From assembly GCA_947455515.1 (NCBI GenBank), contig CANGOF010000021.1, positions 1-33,170 of the forward strand: a stretch of DNA of 33,170 nucleotides, in the 5' to 3' direction. This DNA comes from Flavobacteriia bacterium. GTDB taxonomy: Bacteria > Bacteroidota > Bacteroidia > Flavobacteriales_D > Crocinitomicaceae. The translations under genes and the position numbers were made by a program. Below the pieces are notes generated by a model. It saw only the letters and a program-made list of their open reading frames with translations, made no database searches and was not told where the DNA came from. The number at the start of each line of letters is the position of its first letter. The stretch's first letter is position 1. This document shows, one piece after another, positions 24,484 to 30,871 of this stretch.

Positions 24484-24594
24484 GGTGTTTGAGTTTTAAT
24501 TAAACCTTTATAAAATCTAAAATTGACTACAAAGAAACAATTTTTTAACAAATAATTTATGCTTTTGTAGTTTATATCATTAATAAGACGCAGA

Positions 24595-25404
24595 TTATAT
24601 TGCGACGTTGTGTTCTCTTAGTACATCATTTAAAGAAGTTTTTAAATCAGTACTTTCTTTTCTTTTCCCAATAATCAATGCGCAAGGTACTTGAAATTCT
24701 CCAGCTGGGAATTTTTTCGTGTAATTTCCAGGTATAACTACACTTCTTTCAGGAATGTAACCGATTGTTTCAATAGGCGTTTCTCCTGTTACATCAATTA
24801 TTTTTGTCGATTTAGTAATGCAAACATTTGCTCCAATTACCGCTTCTTTTCCCACGCGTACACCTTCAACTATGATACTTCTTGATCCAATAAATGCATT
24901 ATCTTCAATAATAACTGGACTTGCTTGAAGTGGTTCAAGCACTCCGCCAATTCCAACGCCACCACTTAAGTGAACATTTTTACCGATTTGCGCGCAAGAC
25001 CCTACGGTTGCCCATGTATCGACCATTGTACCTTCATCTACATAGGCTCCAATATTTACATAAGATGGCATTAATATTACATTGCGTGATATGTATGCTC
25101 CATAACGAGCCACAGCTTGCGGAACTACACGTACACCTAATTCTTTATATCCCTTTTTGAGTAACATTTTATCATGAAATTCAAATGGTCCAACTTCAAT
25201 TGTTTCCATCTGACGTATTGGGAAATATAAAATTACAGCTTTTTTAACCCATTCATTGGTAATCCATTCGCCGGTGTCTGTTGGTTCGGCAACTCGAATA
25301 ATTCCTCTATCTAATTCTTCAATAACGTGTTCTATAGCTTTGATAGTTGTTTTATCTGCAAGAAGTGAACGATCTTCCCACGCTTTTTCGATGATTGATC
25401 TCAT
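24595..25404 (-). CDS. dapD: Tetrahydrodipicolinate N-succinyltransferase
   Basis: A 269-residue enzyme of the succinylase branch of lysine/diaminopimelate synthesis, transferring succinyl from succinyl-CoA to tetrahydrodipicolinate. The middle and C-terminal parts are a left-handed beta-helix of hexapeptide repeats (I-G-A-Y-V-D-E-G, I-G-K-N-V-H-L-S-G-G-V-G-I-G-G, I-G-A-N-V-C-I-T), with the family segment M-P-S-Y-V-N-I-G-A-Y and V-D-T-W-A-T-V-G-S-C-A-Q-I-G. Length normal. A -7 element lies 15 nt upstream, giving a very short leader. It is separated from the M43 gene by 111 bp and is probably its own unit. Confidence 0.96.
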   Translation of the reverse strand: MRSIIEKAWEDRSLLADKTTIKAIEHVIEELDRGIIRVAEPTDTGEWITNEWVKKAVILYFPIRQMETIEVGPFEFHDKMLLKKGYKELGVRVVPQAVARYGAYISRNVILMPSYVNIGAYVDEGTMVDTWATVGSCAQIGKNVHLSGGVGIGGVLEPLQASPVIIEDNAFIGSRSIIVEGVRVGKEAVIGANVCITKSTKIIDVTGETPIETIGYIPERSVVIPGNYTKKFPAGEFQVPCALIIGKRKESTDLKTSLNDVLREHNVAI

Positions 25405-25419
25405 TGTTTATTTTTTTAA

Positions 25420-25427
25420 CAAATATA
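25420..25427 (-). promoter_or_regulatory. -7 promoter element for dapD
   Basis: TATATTTG on the minus strand matches TAnnTTTG, 15 nt before the dapD ATG. The position of the -33 element falls in the dispersed repeat at 25444-25475; no TTTG is present there. Confidence 0.5.
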
Positions 25428-25443
25428 CATAGGTAAGAACTAA

Positions 25444-25475
25444 AAAATGCTTTTTCTTCGTTCAACTTCAAAATT
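25444..25475 (+). repeat. Dispersed intergenic repeat, copy 2
   Basis: 32 bp identical to 27775-27806 except for one C/T change (position 25463), with core TGCTTTTTCTTCGTT. It lies in the 234-bp gap between the divergent dapD and ruvX genes, on the dapD promoter side. The rest of that gap (25476-25622) is AT-rich with no gene or structure I can support. Confidence 0.75.
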
Positions 25476-25622
25476 TATTTAGCAGAGTTGTTACTTTGTG
25501 TTTTCATTTTTTAATGTAATTCCGAATGTTATCTGGAGTAGAACCATTTTTTTTGGATCGAAGTAACTAATATTATTGATCACCTTAATCAAGCTCGGTT
25601 TCTTTAGCTTTCAAAATCTACC

Positions 25623-25630
25623 TATCTTTG
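25623..25630 (+). promoter_or_regulatory. -7 promoter element for ruvX
   Basis: TATCTTTG fits TAnnTTTG, 8 nt before the ruvX ATG, which implies a nearly leaderless message. No clear -33 TTTG. Confidence 0.55.
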
Positions 25631-25638
25631 CGTAACTT

Positions 25639-26067
25639 ATGAATGTAAAAAAAAGAATTGTAGCGTTAGATTTTGGTTTGAAACGAACCGGTTTGGCTAT
25701 CACAGATGAAAATAATATCATTGCAAGTGGTTTAAAAACAGTAGTTAGTAATCAATTAATTATAGAACTAAAAAAGCTTGTTGACACAAAAAATGTAGGT
25801 GTTATTGTTTTAGGGGAGCCTAAACGTTTAAATAATGAACCAACACATATTACAGAAAATGTCCATCTCCTTTTTTGTGTATTGAAAAAAGAATTTCCTA
25901 TGTTAGAAGTGGTTTTGTACGATGAGCGTTTTACATCTAAAATGGCCAGTCAAGCTATTTCTATGTCTGGTTTATCTAAGAATAAAAAACAAGATAAAAG
26001 TTTGATCGACGAGGTCAGTGCAACTATTTTATTGCAATCTTACATGAGTTCTATCCAAAACTTTTGA
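25639..26067 (+). CDS. ruvX: Putative pre-16S rRNA nuclease / Holliday junction resolvase (YqgF)
   Basis: A 142-residue RNase H-fold protein of the YqgF/RuvX family, which trims the 5' end of 16S rRNA and has been proposed as a resolvase. Acidic active-site residues are in place: Asp11 in A-L-D-F-G, Glu60 in L-G-E-P-K, and Asp124 in I-D-E-V-S-A, with the D-E-R-F-T-S segment at 95-100. Length typical. First gene of a rightward group with def and a lipoprotein gene; the 68-bp gap to def holds a low-complexity repeat. Confidence 0.93.
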   Translation: MNVKKRIVALDFGLKRTGLAITDENNIIASGLKTVVSNQLIIELKKLVDTKNVGVIVLGEPKRLNNEPTHITENVHLLFCVLKKEFPMLEVVLYDERFTSKMASQAISMSGLSKNKKQDKSLIDEVSATILLQSYMSSIQNF

Positions 26068-26081
26068 AATGCATTTTTTTA

Positions 26082-26121
26082 ACTTTTGACTTTCTACTTG
26101 ATTCTTTCTACTTTTGACTTT
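26082..26121. repeat. Short direct repeats between ruvX and def
   Basis: ACTTTTGACTTT occurs at 26082-26093 and again at 26110-26121, with TTTCTACT twice between them. Low-complexity, T-rich intergenic sequence filling most of the ruvX-def gap; no stable hairpin. Confidence 0.6.
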
Positions 26122-26135
26122 TAAAATAAAAAACT

Positions 26136-26738
26136 ATGATATTACCTGTTGTTGCTTATGGTGACCCAGTTTTAAAAAAAGAAGCAGTTGAAATTGACCA
26201 ATCTTTTGAGGGCTTAAGTGTATTGGTTGAAAATATGTTTGAAACTATGTATAACGCACAAGGTGTAGGACTTGCAGCTCCTCAAATTGGACAATCGATT
26301 CGCTTATTTGTTGTGGATGGGAGTCCTTTTTTAGAGGAGGATGAAGAAGAAAATGAAAAAGACCCAAGAACAATTGGTTTAGAGGGATTTAAAAAGGTAT
26401 TTATCAATCCGATTATTGAAGACGAAATAGGCGAAGAATGGGGGTTTAATGAAGGATGTTTAAGTATACCTAAAATTAGAGAAGAGGTTTATCGCAAAGA
26501 AAAAGTGGTAATTTCTTATTATGATGAAAATTGGGTATTTCATAAAAAAGAGACTTTCGATGGGTATGCGGCTCGTATAATTCAACATGAATATGACCAT
26601 GTTCAAGGGATTTTATTTACGGATCATTTATCCGTATTGAAACGTAAATTATTGACTAAAAAGTTGGGTAATATTTCTAAAGGAATCGTAATTGTGGATT
26701 ATCGTATGCGATTTCCAGCGATTAAAAAAGGGAAATAG
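26136..26738 (+). CDS. def: Peptide deformylase
   Basis: A 200-residue metalloenzyme removing the formyl group from the initiator methionine of new proteins. The three family motifs are complete: G-V-G-L-A-A-P-Q at 43-50, E-G-C-L-S at 106-110 with the metal-binding Cys108, and Q-H-E-Y-D-H at 150-155 with both histidines and Glu152. An acidic insertion of about 20 residues (E-E-D-E-E-E-N-E-K) follows motif 1, as in other Bacteroidota enzymes. The stop codon TAG is immediately followed by the ATG of the next gene. Confidence 0.97.
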   Translation: MILPVVAYGDPVLKKEAVEIDQSFEGLSVLVENMFETMYNAQGVGLAAPQIGQSIRLFVVDGSPFLEEDEEENEKDPRTIGLEGFKKVFINPIIEDEIGEEWGFNEGCLSIPKIREEVYRKEKVVISYYDENWVFHKKETFDGYAARIIQHEYDHVQGILFTDHLSVLKRKLLTKKLGNISKGIVIVDYRMRFPAIKKGK

Positions 26739-27254
26739 ATGAAAATGTATTTTCTAATTTTCAGTTTTTGTATCCTTCTTATAGGGTGTAACCGTACAAA
26801 AAAACACACAGTAGTTGGCTTGTCTAATTATGTACTTGTTGAAAAAAAGATATCGATTTTAGAAGATACTTTACATTATGCATTCACACAGTTGATGGAT
26901 AATAAAGTAGATACTTTACCCTATAACACGATACATTTACTTGAAAGGTATTATAAACGTGCTTTTAAATTAGGTGAATCTAAAGAAATGACTTCTGTGT
27001 ACTTGGATAAGTTGCAGCAGTTATATATGCAAGAAAAAAAATATGCTTTGTCCATTGCTTGGACAGATACTTTATTAGCTTATTTCCCACAATACAAACA
27101 AAAAGCAGCTTTATTATTAAATGCTGCAACAACATCGGAGGTGTTTTTGAAAGATAGACAAAAAACACACTATTATTATCGATTATTGAATGAGCATCCT
27201 AAATTAAAGAAAGAGATTGTTGAGATGGTTAAAATGCGACTGGGGAAATCATAA
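26739..27254 (+). CDS. Lipoprotein, helical, downstream of def
   Basis: A 171-residue protein with a hydrophobic signal (M-Y-F-L-I-F-S-F-C-I-L-L) and lipobox L-I-G-C with Cys17. The mature part is helical with pairs of about 34-residue units containing Y-x-x-L, A-W-T-D-T-L-L-A-Y-F-P and A-L-L-L-N-A-A, suggestive of TPR-like repeats, but they are too divergent to claim. It starts directly at the def stop (TAGATG) with GGGAAAT just before, so it is translated together with def. Function unknown. Confidence 0.75.
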   Translation: MKMYFLIFSFCILLIGCNRTKKHTVVGLSNYVLVEKKISILEDTLHYAFTQLMDNKVDTLPYNTIHLLERYYKRAFKLGESKEMTSVYLDKLQQLYMQEKKYALSIAWTDTLLAYFPQYKQKAALLLNAATTSEVFLKDRQKTHYYYRLLNEHPKLKKEIVEMVKMRLGKS

Positions 27255-27292
27255 GAAATCATAAAAAAAAATAAATTTTAACATTTTATCTT

Positions 27293-27300
27293 TATATTTG
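27293..27300 (+). promoter_or_regulatory. -7 promoter element for the DUF1573 gene
   Basis: TATATTTG fits TAnnTTTG, 27 nt before the chosen ATG at 27328. No -33 TTTG at the right distance. Confidence 0.5.
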
Positions 27301-27327
27301 AGTAACTAATTTTTGAAACCAATACTT

Positions 27328-27762
27328 ATGAAAAATAGAATTTTATTTCTTCCACTTTTATTAGTAGGATTATTTTTTACATTAACTTCTTTGATGCAAT
27401 TAGGAGGTGCACAAATTGAATTTAAGAAAGAGGTTCACGATTATGGTACTATAAAATATGGTAGTAATGGCGAATGTACGTTTGAGTTTACTAACACAGG
27501 TACAGCTCCATTGATTATTACTAAGGCTACAGCCCCTTGTAATTGTACTGTTCCATCGCACACGAAAGAACCTATACCTCCAGGTGGAAAAGGAGTAATT
27601 ACAGTTAAGTACAACACTAAAATTTCGGGTCCGATAAATAAGAGTATTACTATTTTGTCGAATGCTACAAATGACCCGACAAAAATTATCCGAATTAAAG
27701 GAAATGTGAATCCAGCACCGGATGGAGATGCGCCGGTCAATACCGGAGGACCTCGTAATTAG
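27328..27762 (+). CDS. Exported DUF1573 protein
   Basis: A 144-residue protein with a signal peptide (M-K-N-R-I-L-F-L-P-L-L) and one immunoglobulin-like DUF1573 domain: H-D-Y-G-T-I near 37-42, F-T-N-T-G near 54-58, the C-N-C pair at 71-73, and P-P-G-G-K-G near 84-89, ending with I-R-I-K-G-N-V. A P/G/D-rich tail follows. Start taken at ATG 27328; the frame can extend to a TTG at 27313 but that adds only five residues before the signal. Widespread in Bacteroidota, role unknown, likely periplasmic. Single-gene unit closed by the terminator at 27900. Confidence 0.85.
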   Translation: MKNRILFLPLLLVGLFFTLTSLMQLGGAQIEFKKEVHDYGTIKYGSNGECTFEFTNTGTAPLIITKATAPCNCTVPSHTKEPIPPGGKGVITVKYNTKISGPINKSITILSNATNDPTKIIRIKGNVNPAPDGDAPVNTGGPRN

Positions 27763-27774
27763 TCGATCGAAAAG

Positions 27775-27806
27775 AAAATGCTTTTTCTTCGTTTAACTTC
27801 AAAATT
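27775..27806 (+). repeat. Dispersed intergenic repeat, copy 3
   Basis: 32 bp matching copy 2 except one base. It begins 13 nt after the DUF1573 stop. The 174-bp gap also carries a terminator at its far end and otherwise shows nothing definite. Confidence 0.75.
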
Positions 27807-27899
27807 AAATCCCTCATTTACTAATGTTAACTGCGGATTTAATTTTTTGTTAGTCTCGAAAAATCTATTCTCTTTTTCATTCTTTTATTAAAATATTTT

Positions 27900-27930
27900 A
27901 AGGTTATTTCATTGTGAGATAACCTTTTTT
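27900..27930 (+). terminator. Terminator just before pabB
   Basis: AAGGTTATTTC (27900-27910) pairs with the run ending ATAACCTT (27919-27926), 11 bp with one mismatch, around ATTGT, followed by six T. The T-run ends 6 nt before the pabB ATG, so the hairpin also lies in any pabB leader made by read-through. Confidence 0.75.
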
Positions 27931-27936
27931 AGTTGT

Positions 27937-29130
27937 ATGCAGACACAAGAAGAGTTTATTTATTTTCCAGACAAGCAATTGATCGGTTTTGGTTCGGGTG
28001 AGCGTTTTGTCATGTTGGAAGGAGCTGATTTTTCGCAATTTCAGGCGTTTTTGGATGAGCGTATTGGGAAGTATATTTTCACTTGTCTGTCGTATGATTT
28101 GAAAAATGAGATGGAAGATTTGAAAAGTAATAATCCAGATCACATTGAATTTCCTATTGTAGTTTTATGGTCACCTGATTATGTTGTGGACTTTACAAAC
28201 GGGAATTTCGTTCAAGGTCAAGAAACAATAGAATTACGAAATTATGTAAGCCAATTGTATGCTAAGATTACGGATAAAGGTTCATTCTCATTACCACAAT
28301 CTATCGAGTTTCAAAATCGAATCACGCGTGATGAATATATAACTTCGGTTAATAAAGTCAAGGCGGAGATTCAATATGGAAATTGTTATGAATTAAATTT
28401 TTGTCAGGAGTTTTATGCTGAAAATGTATCGAAATTAGATACTATTTCATTATTTCGTTCTATTCATGAACAAACCAAAGCACCGTTTTCTGTTTTAATG
28501 CATTTTGAGGATTGGTCCGTATTGTGTTTTAGTCCTGAACGCTATATTGAAAAGGTTGGTTCGCGTCTCTTATCGCAGCCGATAAAAGGTACAATACGTA
28601 GAGGTAAAGACGAAATAGAAGACGATCAACTTAAAAAATCGCTACAGGGGGATAGGAAAGAAGTGTCTGAAAATGTTATGATTACGGATTTAGTTCGGAA
28701 TGACTTTTCAAGAATTGCTAAAAAAGGAAGTGTTCAAGTAGCGCATTTATGTGAATTACAAACTTTTGAGACATTACATCATTTGGTTTCTACGATAGTT
28801 TGTGAGGTGGAAGAAAATCTTTCTTTGGAAGCAATTTTGAGAGCAAGTTTTCCTATGGGGTCAATGACGGGAGCGCCAAAAGTAAGTGTGATGCAGATAA
28901 TTGAAAAATTAGAATTTTTCCGAAGAGGCTTGTATTCGGGTTCTATAGGAATTATTTTTCCTGATGGTGATTTTGATTTAAATGTGGTAATTCGATCTTT
29001 GCTTTATAATAATAAAAAGAATGTACTTTCATGTTCTGTTGGTAGTGCAATAACTATGAAATCTGATCCAGAAAAAGAGTACGAGGAATGTTTAGTTAAG
29101 GTGAATAAAATTCTGAAATTTTTCAGTTAA
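27937..29130 (+). CDS. pabB: Aminodeoxychorismate synthase component I
   Basis: A 397-residue chorismate-binding enzyme making 4-amino-4-deoxychorismate for folate. The catalytic half is clear: P-I-K-G-T at 215-219 with the PabB lysine, M-I-T-D-L-V-R-N-D at 248-256, and G-S-M-T-G-A-P-K at 308-315. The lysine separates PabB from anthranilate synthase, which has alanine there. The N-terminal domain is short, as in Bacteroidota members. The glutamine amidotransferase subunit (pabA) and the lyase (pabC) are not in the window. tilS starts at the very next base after its stop. Confidence 0.92.
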   Translation: MQTQEEFIYFPDKQLIGFGSGERFVMLEGADFSQFQAFLDERIGKYIFTCLSYDLKNEMEDLKSNNPDHIEFPIVVLWSPDYVVDFTNGNFVQGQETIELRNYVSQLYAKITDKGSFSLPQSIEFQNRITRDEYITSVNKVKAEIQYGNCYELNFCQEFYAENVSKLDTISLFRSIHEQTKAPFSVLMHFEDWSVLCFSPERYIEKVGSRLLSQPIKGTIRRGKDEIEDDQLKKSLQGDRKEVSENVMITDLVRNDFSRIAKKGSVQVAHLCELQTFETLHHLVSTIVCEVEENLSLEAILRASFPMGSMTGAPKVSVMQIIEKLEFFRRGLYSGSIGIIFPDGDFDLNVVIRSLLYNNKKNVLSCSVGSAITMKSDPEKEYEECLVKVNKILKFFS

Positions 29131-30378
29131 ATGGATCTAAAGCAATTTCAATCGGTGTGGGGATTTTTAGCTGCAAAAAAGGTTTTTGTTGCTTGTAGCG
29201 GTGGAGTTGATTCGGTAGTATTGTTACATTTTTTTAAAATTCTTTGTGTAGATATTGAAGTGATTCATGTAAATTATTGCTTACGTGGTGAAGAATCGAA
29301 TAAAGATGAGCAGTTTGTTCGGGATTTATGTAATCAGTTGAATGTTCCAATAGTTGTGAAAAAAATCAACACAAAGGAAATTCTTTCCAAAATGGGAGGG
29401 AATTTACAAGAAGTTGCGAGGAATATTCGGTACGATTTTTTTCAAGAGCAATTACAAAAGTATCCGGGAAGTTATGTTGCTTTAGGGCAGCATGCAGATG
29501 ATCAAGTAGAAACATTTTTTCAGCATATAGCGCGCAAGTCTGGAGTTTTGGGAATGGCAGGTATGTTACCGATTCACCAGTGTTATGTTCGACCATTTCT
29601 AAAAACCACAAAAGAAGAATTGTTACATTATGCTATAAATAATCGTATATTTTGGAGAGAGGATAGTTCAAACCAACAAAATAAATATACGAGAAATAAA
29701 TTAAGGAATGTTTGTTTACCGCTTGTTGAAAAAGAAATTCCAGATTTAGTTTCCTCTGTTTTGCTATTGGTTGATGCTTTTCAAGAAACACAGAAACATA
29801 TTGAAGTTAGTGCTGATAAAATAATGGAAGACATCCTAGCTAATCAATATTGGGGTGGGGATATTTTTGATCAAATTTCCAAGGAGGTTAAGATTGAGGT
29901 TATTCGTCAATTAGGAGGAGGGCATGAAGTTTTGGAACAGCTAGAAAAGATTCGTTTTTCACAGAAAGGTAAAATGATTTCTTGTGGCGACTTCCAATTT
30001 TTCAAGGAGAAAGAGGGTTTTAGTTTAAAAAATACATTCGAGCGCAAAGAGTTTGAGTTATTGATTAGTGAGACGAATCAATTACCCACAGTTTTTTCAA
30101 AAGAGGTGATTTATATAGATAAATCTAAAATAAGTGGAGTTTTAAAGGTTCGGCCTTGGAAGATTGGTGATCGAATTGCTCCTATTGGAATGAAAGGAAC
30201 CAAGTTGATATCAGACGTGTTGACAGAAGCAAAAATTGAATCGTCTATTCGAAATCGATGTTTGGTTGTAGAAGATGAAAATGAGATTGTGTGGTGCGTT
30301 GGATTTAAAATTTCTAGAAAATCAGTTGCTGATCATACAACTAAATCTATTTTAAAAGTGCAGATTGTTGAAAAATAG
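29131..30378 (+). CDS. tilS: tRNA(Ile)-lysidine synthase
   Basis: A 415-residue ATP-dependent enzyme that converts the wobble cytidine of tRNA-Ile (CAU) to lysidine so it reads AUA. PP-loop S-G-G-V-D-S at 23-28, then H-V-N-Y-C-L-R-G-E, the A-L-G-Q-H-A-D-D-Q segment with E-T-F-F, and the R-N-K-L-R-N segment near 188-193, all typical. A C-terminal domain with V-R-P-W-K-I-G-D-R is present, so it is a full-length form. Zero spacing from pabB suggests coupled translation. Confidence 0.95.
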   Translation: MDLKQFQSVWGFLAAKKVFVACSGGVDSVVLLHFFKILCVDIEVIHVNYCLRGEESNKDEQFVRDLCNQLNVPIVVKKINTKEILSKMGGNLQEVARNIRYDFFQEQLQKYPGSYVALGQHADDQVETFFQHIARKSGVLGMAGMLPIHQCYVRPFLKTTKEELLHYAINNRIFWREDSSNQQNKYTRNKLRNVCLPLVEKEIPDLVSSVLLLVDAFQETQKHIEVSADKIMEDILANQYWGGDIFDQISKEVKIEVIRQLGGGHEVLEQLEKIRFSQKGKMISCGDFQFFKEKEGFSLKNTFERKEFELLISETNQLPTVFSKEVIYIDKSKISGVLKVRPWKIGDRIAPIGMKGTKLISDVLTEAKIESSIRNRCLVVEDENEIVWCVGFKISRKSVADHTTKSILKVQIVEK

Positions 30379-30423
30379 GCTTTAATTTTAACAGAACCCC
30401 TTAAATATTCTCCTAAATTTTCC

Positions 30424-30431
30424 TATTTTTG
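30424..30431 (+). promoter_or_regulatory. -7 promoter element for the 92-residue protein
   Basis: TATTTTTG fits TAnnTTTG within the 105-bp gap after tilS, 52 nt before the ATG. No -33 TTTG is visible. Confidence 0.45.
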
Positions 30432-30483
30432 TCAAATATCTTAGGGTATTGGGAATTAATAGATAGAATTAAAACACACGGAT

Positions 30484-30762
30484 ATGGAAATTTCGGCATA
30501 CAAAACAATCGAGAAAGAGGAGGTTTCAAAGATGTCATTTCAGAATGACATGAATGTTGAACAACATGAAGAGTTAAGACAACAATTGGAACAAGCAACG
30601 CGTTTAGGGAATGGATACCATTCTAAAGTGTCTATTTATTTCCATGATGACGAGGGGCCAAAAAGAGTAGAGACTACCATTTGGGCAACTGGAGCTAAAT
30701 ATATTTGTTTGAAAGGTGGGGTTTGGATTCCTATTGATCATATTGTAGAAGTTAAATTTTAA
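30484..30762 (+). CDS. Conserved small cytosolic protein (Flavobacteriales type)
   Basis: A 92-residue protein without signal or membrane segment. N-terminal half is helical (E-E-V-S-K-M-S-F-Q-N-D-M-N, H-E-E-L-R-Q-Q-L-E-Q-A); the second half alternates hydrophobic residues in strands (K-V-S-I-Y-F-H-D-D-E-G, V-E-T-T-I-W-A-T, Y-I-C-L-K-G-G-V-W-I-P-I-D-H-I), the look of a small beta-barrel. I recall similar proteins of this shape in Flavobacteriia but know no function. Stands alone between its own promoter element and a hairpin. Confidence 0.75.
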   Translation: MEISAYKTIEKEEVSKMSFQNDMNVEQHEELRQQLEQATRLGNGYHSKVSIYFHDDEGPKRVETTIWATGAKYICLKGGVWIPIDHIVEVKF

Positions 30763-30770
30763 TAAAATTT

Positions 30771-30796
30771 ATCAGGTTTTTTTCCTGATGTTTTTC
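30771..30796 (+). terminator. Short hairpin after the 92-residue protein gene
   Basis: ATCAGG (30771-30776) pairs with CCTGAT (30784-30789) across a loop of seven T, followed by GTTTTTC. Weak stem but right place, 8 nt after the stop codon. Confidence 0.5.
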
Positions 30797-30800
30797 TTAG

Positions 30801-30847
30801 AATCCGTTTTGTAGTAGATTTGTTCTATGTTCAAAACGGATTTTTTT
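30801..30847 (+). terminator. Terminator-like hairpin upstream of dsbD, promoter in its loop
   Basis: AATCCGTTTTG (30801-30811) pairs perfectly with CAAAACGGATT (30832-30842), followed by five more T. The 20-nt loop holds TAGATTTG, a -7 element. Read-through from upstream would be stopped here, while a message starting in or just after the loop would lack the left arm. Confidence 0.75.
30815..30822 (+). promoter_or_regulatory. -7 promoter element for dsbD, inside hairpin loop
   Basis: TAGATTTG matches TAnnTTTG. With transcription starting some 6-8 nt later, the leader to ATG 30872 would be about 43 nt. A -33 TTTG is not clear; TTTTC lies at about the right distance. Confidence 0.5.
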
Positions 30848-30871
30848 CGTTATTACATTAAACAATTTCTT

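Noticed and set aside
25476-25622. Small RNA or tiny gene in the dapD-ruvX gap
   Set aside because: Only very short frames and no stable hairpin; AT-rich sequence without further signal.
27937-29130. Anthranilate or isochorismate synthase
   Set aside because: The P-I-K-G-T lysine fits PabB, and no trp or menaquinone genes are nearby.
30827-30871. Longer dsbD start at 30827
   Set aside because: It lies in a terminator hairpin loop and places 15 residues before the signal peptide.
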